Below, one piece after another: positions 1 to 8,511 of a stretch of DNA of 64,000 nt. Within the stretch, counting starts at the first letter, position 1, and every line of letters starts with the position of its first letter. The stretch comes from Candidatus Thorarchaeota archaeon (GTDB lineage Archaea; Asgardarchaeota; Thorarchaeia; Thorarchaeales; Thorarchaeaceae): positions 407,623 to 471,622 of the forward strand of contig DXJO01000010.1 of the NCBI GenBank assembly GCA_019057475.1. Direction: 5' to 3'. The notes under the pieces are model-generated. The model was not told the DNA's origin, searched no databases, and was given only the letters and a program-made list of their open reading frames with translations. Both the position numbers and the translations under genes were made by a program.

Positions 1-385
1 CATCAGGGCTTACAACTGACTGTAGGGTCTTGGGCAGAATGTAACCACGAACTCCCTTCACAGGCTTGGGGAACAAGCCCCCCAGTGATGCCATCGAACC
101 AGCTTCAAAGAGGTATGTATGGGACTGCTCTTCCACTACAATCTCATCTCCTCTTCTTGTCTGCGCTAGGAGAGCGATGACATTGCCCTGTGTTCCTGAA
201 GTGACCAGCAGCGAAGACTCCTTTCCTAGAATCCGCGCAGCCTTATCTTCGAGCTCGTGGACGACCTCATCCTCGCCGATGACATCATCGCCGAACCTAC
301 CTTCCCTATGTGCAGACACAATCGCTTCGATCATCTCGTCCGTCGGAAGAGTCACAGTGTCACTTCGAAGGTCGATAGTCTTCAT
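1..385 (-). CDS. ltaE: Low-specificity L-threonine aldolase, N-terminal part (cut by window edge)
   Basis: This is a PLP-dependent fold-type I enzyme expected to cleave L-threonine or L-allo-threonine to glycine and acetaldehyde. The reverse strand from the ATG at 383-385 reads about 128 codons without a stop and runs off the left edge. The start has the family's hallmark opening DLRSDTVTLPTDEM, followed by GDDVIGEDEVVHELE, then a GKESSLLVTSGTQGN segment of the PLP-binding domain, and EEQSHTYLFEAGS. The PLP lysine lies outside the window. No Shine-Dalgarno motif is seen before the ATG. The family assignment is firm; substrate preference is inferred. The gene is divergent from the MFS transporter that follows. 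Confidence 0.9.
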   Translation of the reverse strand, partial: MKTIDLRSDTVTLPTDEMIEAIVSAHREGRFGDDVIGEDEVVHELEDKAARILGKESSLLVTSGTQGNVIALLAQTRRGDEIVVEEQSHTYLFEAGSMASLGGLFPKPVKGVRGYILPKTLQSVVSPD

Positions 386-560
386 GATTGCCGTTGGAAC
401 TAATTTCTCGGTTTAGTCTTTCGGTGCACTGACCCATGAATGGTAAAATCTCCTGCAAGGGCTGTCTAGATTGGAGTCGCTATGTGCTATATCAGGAACG
501 CATAAAGGCGATACCGATTGTTGGTCCCTCCACACACTTCTGAAATTAGGGGATAATCCG

Positions 561-1847
561 GTGACAGAGAATGAAGAGCTTGGATACATAGGCAAGGTGC
601 GGCTCTTCAATGCAGATGCCAGGCTCTTCATCGCATTCAATGCAACGCGTGCATTCTCTTGGAGCATGGGCGGAGTCATCTTCAATCTCTACATGATTGA
701 GGCTGGCTTTGAAGCCGACTTTCTCGGTGTATTCCTGGCTGTCGCGATGTTTGCCACCGCAGGCGTTTCCATCGTTGCAGGATTGTTTACCGACAGGCGA
801 AGCAGGAAGAATATAATACTCGTATCAACTGTGGTTTCGTTTTTCGCCATCGCCCTTCAGTATGTGGTGCTCGATGCGTCTTGGCTTTTAATCTCACAGG
901 CTCTTCTCGGTTTCTCTAGCGCATTCATTATGGTTGCTTGGTCTCCGTACGTGACGGGCTTGTCAACATCTGAGGAGCGCGCCCACCTGTTCGGATTCAG
1001 CAGCGGCATTGCATTGCTTGCCATTCTTGCGGGCAGTGTCTTAGGCGGTTATCTGCCACATCTCCTTATGGAGCTACAGGGTGTTGCTCCCACACTCTTC
1101 TGGGCTTATAGGAAGACCCTCTGGCTTAGCCTCTTACCCCTAGCGGTTTCAACTCTGATTGTCGTGCCAATGACACGCGACCGTCCCGCAGGCATTACTC
1201 GAAGCTTTAGTGTTGGTCACATCAAGAATTCGAGGTTCATCGCAAAGTACGCAGCCACTGTCACAGTTGTTGGGATGGGTGCTGGGATTATTGTCATGTA
1301 CTTCAACCTGTTCTTTTCATGGTGGGGCGCAGACTCTAGTCTCATTGGTATGGTCTTTGGGCTCAACATTCTCATGCTCTCGGCTGGCAACTTCCTAGCG
1401 CCAGCTATGGCTGACCGCATCGGCAAGGTGAAGACCGTTGTAATCACCGAGGCTCTTTCGATACCATTTCTATTGATGCTTTATTGGTCACCTTTCTTCA
1501 GCTTGGCAGTCCTGGCATACATTGCAAGGGGCACGCTCATGAATATGGCTGGACCCATTTCCAGCGCCTTCTTCATGGAAGGGCTTACTAAGGATGAGCG
1601 GTCCACTGCAATGGGTGTTGTCGGAACGGGTGACCGATTCGTTCGAGGCGTGGGTGCCATTATCGGTGGATGGTTTCTTGCAGCTGGGCTGTACAAAGAA
1701 CCCTATTTGTTAGTGTCAGGACTCTACATTCTATCAGTTGTCATGTTCTACTATTTCTTCAAGAACAAGGAACAGGAGATTGAAGCAATCACGAAAGTCA
1801 AAGTCACACTGGCGGAAGAAACCGAAGCCACTTCAGATATCATCTGA
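561..1847 (+). CDS. MFS transporter
   Basis: This is a polytopic major facilitator superfamily permease of about 428 residues with the usual alternation of hydrophobic helices, and a charged GLFTDRRSRKN loop after the second or third helix that matches the family's loop 2-3 signature. A second such loop, MADRIGKVKT, lies in the other half, as expected from the internal duplication of MFS proteins. I place the start at GTG 561, preceded by AGGGG at 548-552 (8-base spacing). The longer reading from 471 adds 30 residues that do not look like a transporter N-terminus. The substrate cannot be told. The 3' end overlaps by 8 bases the 3' end of the opposing hydrolase gene. Confidence 0.8.
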   Translation: MTENEELGYIGKVRLFNADARLFIAFNATRAFSWSMGGVIFNLYMIEAGFEADFLGVFLAVAMFATAGVSIVAGLFTDRRSRKNIILVSTVVSFFAIALQYVVLDASWLLISQALLGFSSAFIMVAWSPYVTGLSTSEERAHLFGFSSGIALLAILAGSVLGGYLPHLLMELQGVAPTLFWAYRKTLWLSLLPLAVSTLIVVPMTRDRPAGITRSFSVGHIKNSRFIAKYAATVTVVGMGAGIIVMYFNLFFSWWGADSSLIGMVFGLNILMLSAGNFLAPAMADRIGKVKTVVITEALSIPFLLMLYWSPFFSLAVLAYIARGTLMNMAGPISSAFFMEGLTKDERSTAMGVVGTGDRFVRGVGAIIGGWFLAAGLYKEPYLLVSGLYILSVVMFYYFFKNKEQEIEAITKVKVTLAEETEATSDII

Positions 1848-2748
1848 AGTACATTTCCAGGGCGCGGCTCATTACGTCCTCGTCAGCTGGGAATACCAGT
1901 GGGATTGCCGTATAAGTTGCAGTGCAGGGATTTCCTCTGGCAACATGGAACACAGCTTTTGGTCGGCCATTCTCACCTGGGTGATCTATCTCCACTACGT
2001 AACTCGTCACTGTAGACATTTGCCCCTCGCCAGAGCTGTGTTTGCAGATGCTCGACTGACTTGGACCTTCACCGTGGTCCTTTAGAGCGGAAAAAACGCC
2101 TTGAACGCTGGTAACATTTCTGAATAGCTCATAGCCACGGTCAACGCGTAATGTCGAGTTCACAAAGCTGTCAACACCCTTTGAGTTCAAATGCTGACTA
2201 AGAACCTCCTCAGTATCAAGCATGATGTGATGTCCCGCGCGGAGCACTTTCCGTTCGGACCACTCGATTGAGTGGTCATTCCCCGCAATCTCAATGGCAA
2301 GCATACTGTCGTGGTCCGCAAGAATGAGGTTTCCCCACTGGAATTTCCGGCCGCTCTTTAGCTGGTCTACAGTCATTCTGAGACCGTCCTCTGCATCTTT
2401 GGCGAACACAAGTATCTGTTCGGTGAGGATATCATACGTTGGGTCTTCTGTGCCCATGACGTGGCTATTTGCCACTGCAAGACCGTATCGGTTCACGCCA
2501 ATCGAGAGTCCACCAGTCTTGCCTGTAACCATGTCGATTCCTCTCACACCAAATCCATCGACATCGTGAAAAAGCGCATCCTTGTGGGAGGTGGAGTACA
2601 GGTCCCTGTTTTTGAAGAGTAGCGTCTTGTTGAGGTCACGAAGAATTACTGCACCTGCAAAGCTCGCCATTGTCCTCTCACACCCAATAGCAACACCGCT
2701 ATCCCGCACACAATATAAGTCATCATTGTACATAGAAGTTAAAGGCAT
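1840..2748 (-). CDS. C45/NRDE-like Ntn-hydrolase family protein
   Basis: This 302-residue protein resembles peptidase family C45 (acyl-CoA:6-aminopenicillanate acyltransferase-like) and secernin/NRDE Ntn hydrolases. It has an FKNRD motif about 20 residues after a candidate nucleophile, WGNLILAD in the middle, and a C-terminal KDHGEGPSQSSICKH block like the family's LRDH...SICRH signature. These enzymes self-process so that a cysteine becomes the N-terminal nucleophile; here the only candidate is Cys23 in GCERTMASF. Starts at 2748, 2733 or 2670 are all possible, and the 2670 start would exclude Cys23. If that start is used the protein would lack the nucleophile. The substrate is unknown. Confidence 0.55.
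   Translation of the reverse strand: MPLTSMYNDDLYCVRDSGVAIGCERTMASFAGAVILRDLNKTLLFKNRDLYSTSHKDALFHDVDGFGVRGIDMVTGKTGGLSIGVNRYGLAVANSHVMGTEDPTYDILTEQILVFAKDAEDGLRMTVDQLKSGRKFQWGNLILADHDSMLAIEIAGNDHSIEWSERKVLRAGHHIMLDTEEVLSQHLNSKGVDSFVNSTLRVDRGYELFRNVTSVQGVFSALKDHGEGPSQSSICKHSSGEGQMSTVTSYVVEIDHPGENGRPKAVFHVARGNPCTATYTAIPLVFPADEDVMSRALEMYFR
2712..2719. promoter_or_regulatory. Candidate TATA box between the Ntn hydrolase and biotin ligase genes
   Basis: The sequence AATATAAG lies in the divergent start region. For the rightward gene it would put transcription start near 2740, giving a leader of about 25 bases before the chosen ATG at 2765. Its reverse, CTTATATT, could equally serve the leftward gene if that starts at 2670. 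Position and composition are visible; promoter use is inferred. Confidence 0.4.
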
Positions 2749-2764
2749 GGCAGGGAGTCATCTA

Positions 2765-3577
2765 ATGCGGTCTGATGGCGCTAGATGGAGCGTGAATGCG
2801 ATCGACCCTCGGGCTATCCTGAATGGAATTGACTTGGTTCTGCTTGAGCCGAACATTGTATGTGTGAATCAGACAGAGTCAACAAACGTCTTGGCTAGGG
2901 TCATGGTAGAAGGAGGTCTCGGAGAAGGACTTATCGCAATTGCTGATCTGCAGACCCAGGGACGAGGGAGACATGATAGGACGTGGTATTCCCCCTTGGG
3001 TGGACTCTACTTCTCTATCGTGCTGAAGCCCCGAATCGCAGACGAAACTGCGCCATTGTTGGGGTTCCTTACCGCTTGTGCAATTGCCACAGGGATTCGC
3101 GAAGTTCTTGGTTTGGAGGTTTCTCTGAAGTGGCCCAATGATATCTTGGTTGGTGAACGAAAGCTGGGCGGCATTCTTAGTGAAACCGTTTCGACGAATA
3201 GCAGTCTGTTAGCCGTTATTGGGGTCGGCATCAACCAGAACGTGAAGAGAGAAGACTTGCCAGCTGAGCTACGAGATAATACTACTACGATTCTCAGCGA
3301 AATCGGCAGAGAAACGTCAAGAGAAAATCTCATCTCAGCCATTATCAGCGGAATCGATTTCAGACTCGGCCGAGTGGAGTCCGATTCATCGTTTAGCTCA
3401 ATCCTTGATGAGTGGACTGGTCACAGCAGCACCATCGGCAGGTCAGTACGTGTTCGTGATAGATCTGAAATCATCGAAGGGCTCGCTCTCGGCATTGGAC
3501 CTGATGGATCACTGGAGGTAGAGGACAGCGACGGTCAGCTGAAGAGAATACTTATTGGAGATATCTTCCATCTCTAG
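2765..3577 (+). CDS. birA: Biotin--protein ligase
   Basis: This ligase activates biotin as biotinyl-AMP and transfers it to the lysine of a biotin carrier domain. The 270-residue protein has the catalytic signature GRGRHDRTWYSPLGGLYFS, the KWPNDI motif and GGIL, followed by GVGINQN, and ends with the small C-terminal SH3-like domain. There is no N-terminal helix-turn-helix, so it is a ligase only and not a BirA-type repressor. I chose ATG 2765 because GGGAG at 2753-2757 gives 7-base spacing; ATG 2747 adds six residues. A likely client, the biotinyl protein at 12772-13293, is encoded 9 kb downstream. The family assignment is firm. Confidence 0.9.
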   Translation: MRSDGARWSVNAIDPRAILNGIDLVLLEPNIVCVNQTESTNVLARVMVEGGLGEGLIAIADLQTQGRGRHDRTWYSPLGGLYFSIVLKPRIADETAPLLGFLTACAIATGIREVLGLEVSLKWPNDILVGERKLGGILSETVSTNSSLLAVIGVGINQNVKREDLPAELRDNTTTILSEIGRETSRENLISAIISGIDFRLGRVESDSSFSSILDEWTGHSSTIGRSVRVRDRSEIIEGLALGIGPDGSLEVEDSDGQLKRILIGDIFHL

Positions 3578-3671
3578 GTACATACGAAGGAAGGCTTTTC
3601 TCATGTGTCCATATTCATGAAACTGTAGATTTCCTTGTCTTGTCTAATAGTCGAAGATTTGAACGAGCGGA

Positions 3672-4544
3672 GTGGAACTATTCTTGCGAACGACTGTAAT
3701 CAAGATCGATGGCTCAGAACTCGATGAGCTACGTAGCCTGCTACTCAAGGCTCCTTCTACAGCGGAGAAGCGAACGACAAATGAGTACGAGTCTTTCAAA
3801 ATCGGATACAGCGGCGGCTCCATAATCGGCTATGCAAGCGGGAAGGTGGTCATTACTTCCGAACCAGCAGTCCAGCTTGTTCGTGAAGCCCTTCAGAAGA
3901 TGGTTTTCAAGGATGCGGACTATGATCTTATTATAGGATCTGACGAAGCTGGGAAGGGAGAATGGTTGGGTCCTATGGTCATTGCGGCAGTCGCGTTAAC
4001 TCCGACCCAATCGAGTGACTTGAGAGCACAGGGGGTCATGGATAGCAAAGACCTGTCATTAGATCGAATATCTGAGCTTGCCCCCGTGATAGTCAAGCTC
4101 AGCACAGCTCTGAAGACGGTGACTCTCCCACCAGATGCATTTAACGCGCTTCTGAAGGAGTTTCATGATGAAGGGAAGAATCTGAATGACCTCTTGGCTT
4201 GGGCTCATGCGAAGGCAATCTCACAGGTGGTCTCCGAGTTAGACTTGCGAAGTGGTACCCAACAGGTCCGGATTGTGGTTGACGAGTTTGCACGTTCCAA
4301 GACAGAGGAGCGCCTTGCCAGAGTGATAGACCTCGATTCTGTTGACCTTATTCAGAGACCTCACGCGGAAGATGAGATAGCCGTTGCGGCATCCAGCATA
4401 GTTGCTAGGAATGCACGCGAGGATTGGATTGATGAGGCTTCGGTCAGGTTGGAACTGAATCTGCGTACGTTGAGCATGAAGGAGGCGGCTAACAGGGATG
4501 ATAGCAACCTCTACGCAAAGACCAGCTATCTTCGCAGGGATTAG
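3672..4544 (+). CDS. rnhC: Ribonuclease HIII
   Basis: This enzyme removes the RNA strand from RNA-DNA hybrids. Residues 1-85 form the TBP-like N-terminal domain typical of RNase HIII, ending in YASGKVVI. The catalytic domain follows with GSDEAGKGEWLGP, the HIII form of the first active-site motif (RNase HII has DEAGRG), then MDSKDLS, VDEFARSK, and HAEDEIAVAASSIVAR. The four acidic catalytic residues appear intact. At 290 residues the length fits HIII. The start is GTG 3672, with TTG 3684 as alternative; the SD signal is weak. Archaea usually rely on RNase HII, so the HIII type is noteworthy. An AAGGCTTTT box at 3591-3599 may belong to its promoter. Confidence 0.85.
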   Translation: MELFLRTTVIKIDGSELDELRSLLLKAPSTAEKRTTNEYESFKIGYSGGSIIGYASGKVVITSEPAVQLVREALQKMVFKDADYDLIIGSDEAGKGEWLGPMVIAAVALTPTQSSDLRAQGVMDSKDLSLDRISELAPVIVKLSTALKTVTLPPDAFNALLKEFHDEGKNLNDLLAWAHAKAISQVVSELDLRSGTQQVRIVVDEFARSKTEERLARVIDLDSVDLIQRPHAEDEIAVAASSIVARNAREDWIDEASVRLELNLRTLSMKEAANRDDSNLYAKTSYLRRD

Positions 4545-4573
4545 TTGTCATCCATTCCTAACTGGATTGTTTT

Positions 4574-6526
4574 GTGATTGCTAACACAACAAGGCTTAAG
4601 GTCTGGGAACCCCCTTGTAGAGTTGCTCTGGGATTGAGGCGACGGTTGACACTGCGTGTGTTTGGTTGGGATGCGAGGAAGTTTTCTAGTCTAGTTTTGA
4701 TAGCCGCGATTCTTGCTCTTGCATTATTTCCTACATCCATTAGGTCCCAGTCCCTCCCTGAGCTTGGGTTGAAGAATGGTCCCTTTGTTGACAAGATACA
4801 GTTCAAAGTAATACCGGGGGACGACCAGCAGGTTCTTGCACTGCTGAACGATGAGATTGATCTCATTGGCAGCATGATTCATCCTAGCTTCCTCTCCCAG
4901 TTGAATATGTCTGAAAGTGTCAATGTTGTTAATCACCTCCGAAATGGATATGGCTACATCGTGATCAACTGCGCAAAGTATCCTTTCAATATCACCGCCT
5001 TTAGAAGGGCCGCCGCTTTTGCTCTCGACAAGTATGCAATTTCTGAAGATATCTGGGAGGGTTTCTCACAGCCTCAGGATTCGTGCGTGCCTTCGGTGAA
5101 CCCCTTCTCTATCGAGGGTCAATTATCCTACTCCTACTACGATGCCAATATCGAGCTTGGTAATCAATTGCTTGATGATGCCGGATTCCTTGATGTGGAC
5201 GCGGATGGATTCAGAGATGCCCCTGACGGTTCAAACCTCGACGTTCTCCTACAAGTAGGGCGCGCTTCGAATATCGGGATCGAGGTCGGGGAGAAGATGG
5301 CTGAGGGACTGCGAGCCCTCAATATCAGTGCTGTTTCAGAGCCAATTGACTTTCCCGTATATGGAAGCTGGGACTTCGACATGATCTTCCTCGGCATGAG
5401 ATTCAACAGCTTCGATGTTGATTGGCTCGCATACGAGTTCTGGGGAGGGCACGCAGGTGAGCCCTGGCAGAACTTCGGGAGCTGGAGGAATGCAAGTTAT
5501 GATGGGTGGCGTGACCAGCTCATCAATTCCACTTCCTACGAGGACGTCTATGAGGCTGCGATTGAGATGCAAAGAGTGTGGGTCTATGAGTGCCCGTGGG
5601 TTATCTGCTACGAGAACTTCCACATCTCAGCCTACCGGACAGACAGGTTCGAGGGTCACGTCAACGATTGGACGGATGGAATCCCCGGCACTTGGACGAA
5701 CAAGAAAGTCCATCTAAAGGCTGATCAGGGTGGTCCGTTCGGCGGAACCCTCCGTTGGAGCAACTCGCTCGACCTCGACACATTCAACATGATGGGTGCT
5801 AGCTCAGCTTACACCCTCCGGGTGTTGATCGAGCTCTATGACAGCTTGATGACCCTTGATTCCACTGGCTTGGATATGATGTGGCTGGCTGAGTCATACC
5901 TTGCTGAAACGCATGCTGACAATGCAGCAATCCCTGCAGGACATACCCGGTTCACCTTCCAATTGCTCCAGAATGCCACTTGGACCGATGGTACTTCATT
6001 GACGGCTGAGGATGTCGCGTTCTCACTGAACTTCCTAAGAGACGCACCTGCAAACAAATATCGGCTAGACCTGCTAGAGATGAGTGCAGCGTATGCTCCA
6101 TCAACCTACACAGTCGTTGTGGAGTTCAGCACTGAATCCTACTGGCACTTACATGGCATCGCATTCAAACCAATCTTTCCGAAACATATCATGCAGGAGA
6201 TTGTGATTGAGGACTGGGCATACTGGAGCCCCAATCCTCCAGTTGAGGAGATGGTGACCTCTGGTCCATTCAACGTATCCGAGTATGTCGCAGGTGAGTT
6301 CGTTGAGCTGACGTACAACCCGAATTACTTCTTCGGACCAAACCGAAGTGCAGGAATCGAGTCAACTCCAACAGCTCCTACGAGTAACGGTACGCCGTCT
6401 GTTACCTCATTTGGCTGGCCTGACCCATTCGGTGAGATGGACCTCGTTGGACGTGTCGTAACGACTGGGTCATTATTCGTGATAGCTGTTGTCGCCGTTT
6501 TATGGTGGAAAGACACACGAATGTGA
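4574..6526 (+). CDS. Circularly permuted family-5 (peptide-type) solute-binding protein, membrane-anchored
   Basis: This 650-residue exported protein is built from both halves of the family-5 extracellular solute-binding domain (DppA/OppA type), but in reversed order. A hydrophobic export signal lies near residues 38-55. The first half matches what is normally the second half: LNDEIDLIG, then FRRAAAFALDKYAIS, then LLDDAGFLDVDADGFRD. Near residue 390 GGPFGGTLRW begins what is normally the N-terminal half: ELYDSLMTLD, LAESY, ATWTDGTSLTAEDVAFSLNFLR, SGPFNVSEY, NPNYFF. A C-terminal transmembrane helix anchors it. No permease or ATPase genes are adjacent, so it may serve a transporter encoded elsewhere or act as a receptor. 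The start GTG 4574 is uncertain because the N-terminus is long. Confidence 0.8.
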   Translation: MIANTTRLKVWEPPCRVALGLRRRLTLRVFGWDARKFSSLVLIAAILALALFPTSIRSQSLPELGLKNGPFVDKIQFKVIPGDDQQVLALLNDEIDLIGSMIHPSFLSQLNMSESVNVVNHLRNGYGYIVINCAKYPFNITAFRRAAAFALDKYAISEDIWEGFSQPQDSCVPSVNPFSIEGQLSYSYYDANIELGNQLLDDAGFLDVDADGFRDAPDGSNLDVLLQVGRASNIGIEVGEKMAEGLRALNISAVSEPIDFPVYGSWDFDMIFLGMRFNSFDVDWLAYEFWGGHAGEPWQNFGSWRNASYDGWRDQLINSTSYEDVYEAAIEMQRVWVYECPWVICYENFHISAYRTDRFEGHVNDWTDGIPGTWTNKKVHLKADQGGPFGGTLRWSNSLDLDTFNMMGASSAYTLRVLIELYDSLMTLDSTGLDMMWLAESYLAETHADNAAIPAGHTRFTFQLLQNATWTDGTSLTAEDVAFSLNFLRDAPANKYRLDLLEMSAAYAPSTYTVVVEFSTESYWHLHGIAFKPIFPKHIMQEIVIEDWAYWSPNPPVEEMVTSGPFNVSEYVAGEFVELTYNPNYFFGPNRSAGIESTPTAPTSNGTPSVTSFGWPDPFGEMDLVGRVVTTGSLFVIAVVAVLWWKDTRM

Positions 6527-6623
6527 CGTTGATTCTCTGCTATTCCATTATGTACTCAAAAGCACAAGAAGGCTTTTGTGAAAGTTTTGACTTAGCAAAC
6601 CCGCGTGCAGGCCGGAACGAGTC

Positions 6624-8492
6624 ATGAAAACAACGAGTCCTCATCCAAAAGGAAGAACGCTCGCTGCACTTTCTTTGATACTCGCACTCGTGTCCATGAG
6701 CGCTATTCCATGGCCTATAGTTGCCATCTGGGATGCTCCCGGTCATGCCAACAGCGGACCTTATCTCGACAAGCTCCAGGCCCAGATAATAACCCAGGAT
6801 GATCTACAGACTCTTGCCTTGCTATCCAACGAGATTGATTTGATTGGCAATTCGGTGCATCCGGATTTCTTCAATGCTCTGTCTGAGGCAACAGACATCG
6901 AGATAGTTCAGACTCCTCGCAATGGCTACGGCTACCTTACAATTAACACACTCAAGAATCCATTCAACTACACTTCATTTCGGAGAGCTCTCGCGTTTGC
7001 CATAGATAAGGAGGCAATCTCTGAAGAGGTCTGGAATGGTTTTTCAGAGCTACAGGACTCCATTGTGCCGAAGGCTAACCCGTATTCGGTTGAAGGGCAG
7101 CTGCCTTACAGCTACTACGAAGCCAGTGTCGAGCTTGGAAACCAGCTGCTAAATGAATCCAGCTTCAGCATTGACAATGAAACAGGTTTCAGGAGCGATC
7201 CGCACGGCAATCCCTTTCAAGTACATGTCGAGGTTCTCGCTTCATCCGCGGTGGCCATCGAAACTTGCCAGATGGTGATTGAGGCATTTGATGGGCTTCA
7301 TATCGATGCCGTTCTTTGGCTTCCGACCTTCTATAGCTATCTCGGTCGCCTCCACTCCCATGGGGACTACGACATCGCTTTCCTCCCGAGATCGTTCAGT
7401 AGCTGGAATGTCAACTGGCTCGCCTACAACTTTCACTCATACTTCGCGAATGTGCCAGGCTTCAATTATCCCAACTTCAGCAACGAAAGCCTCGATATTT
7501 GGATAGACCATCTCCTTCATTCTGTAGATTACAATGAGGTATACGAAGCAGCAATCGAAATTCAGAAGATTCTGGCATACGAGTGTCCGGAGATAGTCCT
7601 GTATGAGAATGTGCTTCTGTCCGCCTACAGAACTGATAGATTTGAAGGGTTCGTCAACGACGCCAGTACTGGTATCCCCTGTTGGTGGACATACCAAAGG
7701 GCACACTTGAAAGCAGTAGAGGGCGGTCCGTTCGGAGGGACCCTTCGCACAAGCATGCCTCTTGATATTCAAGGGTTTAACTTCATGACAGCCATTGCAG
7801 ATTATCCTCTGAATGGGATGCTCTACATGATGTATGATAGTCTCCTTAAACAGAATTCTGATGGCTTTGACATACCGTGGCTGGCAGAGTCATACGAGGT
7901 GACAACACATTCCGATGACTCGACAGTTCCTGAGGGCCATACCAGAGTCGTCTTTGATATTCGGAGAAATGCAACTTGGAGTGATGGTCTTCCAATCACT
8001 GCGGATGACGTTTCATTCAGTATCAATTACTACCGGGACATGCCCGGCAGTCCTTACCGTCCAAGTTTATGGAACATGTCACAAGCAATTGCGCTCACGG
8101 ACTACCGTGTTCGATTCGAGTTCAACACCGAGTCACTCTGGCATCTGCATTCGATTGCGTACAAGCCCATCATTCCGAAGCATATCTTTATCGAAATCGG
8201 TTTAGAGGGGTGGGACGAATGGAACCCAATACCTCCAGGGGACTCCATTGTTACATCAGGTCCTTTCCTGATCTCAGGTTACATCCCTGGAGATATCTTG
8301 GAGTTCAAACCCAACCCTAACTACTTCTTCAACGTTTCTGGACTATCTGATGGAACCCCCACGCCAACAGAACGCAGCGCTCCCTACGTCCGTCCTGTTG
8401 GTTTGACTGCGCTCAGTGTGGGAATCGTAGCTGCCGTGGTCGTAGTAATCGTAGGAATCTATTCCCTCCACAGGCGCCAGTACTCCCACTAG
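6624..8492 (+). CDS. Circularly permuted family-5 solute-binding protein, membrane-anchored (paralogue)
   Basis: This is a 622-residue paralogue of the preceding gene with the same swapped order of domain halves. A clear signal peptide (residues 1-35) is followed by LSNEIDLIGNSVHPDFF and FRRALAFAIDKEAIS, which are normally in the second half of the family. The junction GGPFGGTLRT near residue 370 then starts the part that is normally first: MMYDSLLKQN, LAESYEV, ATWSDGLPITADDVSFSINYYR, SGPFLISGY and NPNYFF. The protein ends with a transmembrane helix and a short basic tail. It follows the first copy after 97 bases, with AAGGCTTTT at 6569-6577 as a possible promoter element. The ligand is unknown; peptides are the family default. 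Confidence 0.8.
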   Translation: MKTTSPHPKGRTLAALSLILALVSMSAIPWPIVAIWDAPGHANSGPYLDKLQAQIITQDDLQTLALLSNEIDLIGNSVHPDFFNALSEATDIEIVQTPRNGYGYLTINTLKNPFNYTSFRRALAFAIDKEAISEEVWNGFSELQDSIVPKANPYSVEGQLPYSYYEASVELGNQLLNESSFSIDNETGFRSDPHGNPFQVHVEVLASSAVAIETCQMVIEAFDGLHIDAVLWLPTFYSYLGRLHSHGDYDIAFLPRSFSSWNVNWLAYNFHSYFANVPGFNYPNFSNESLDIWIDHLLHSVDYNEVYEAAIEIQKILAYECPEIVLYENVLLSAYRTDRFEGFVNDASTGIPCWWTYQRAHLKAVEGGPFGGTLRTSMPLDIQGFNFMTAIADYPLNGMLYMMYDSLLKQNSDGFDIPWLAESYEVTTHSDDSTVPEGHTRVVFDIRRNATWSDGLPITADDVSFSINYYRDMPGSPYRPSLWNMSQAIALTDYRVRFEFNTESLWHLHSIAYKPIIPKHIFIEIGLEGWDEWNPIPPGDSIVTSGPFLISGYIPGDILEFKPNPNYFFNVSGLSDGTPTPTERSAPYVRPVGLTALSVGIVAAVVVVIVGIYSLHRRQYSH

Positions 8493-8511
8493 ATGCAGAG
8501 CTGATTGCTAC

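Noticed and set aside
2582..2764. Longer N-terminus of biotin ligase (55-61 extra residues)
   Set aside because: It would lie antisense over the hydrolase coding region and upstream of the TATA box; SD spacing favours ATG 2765.
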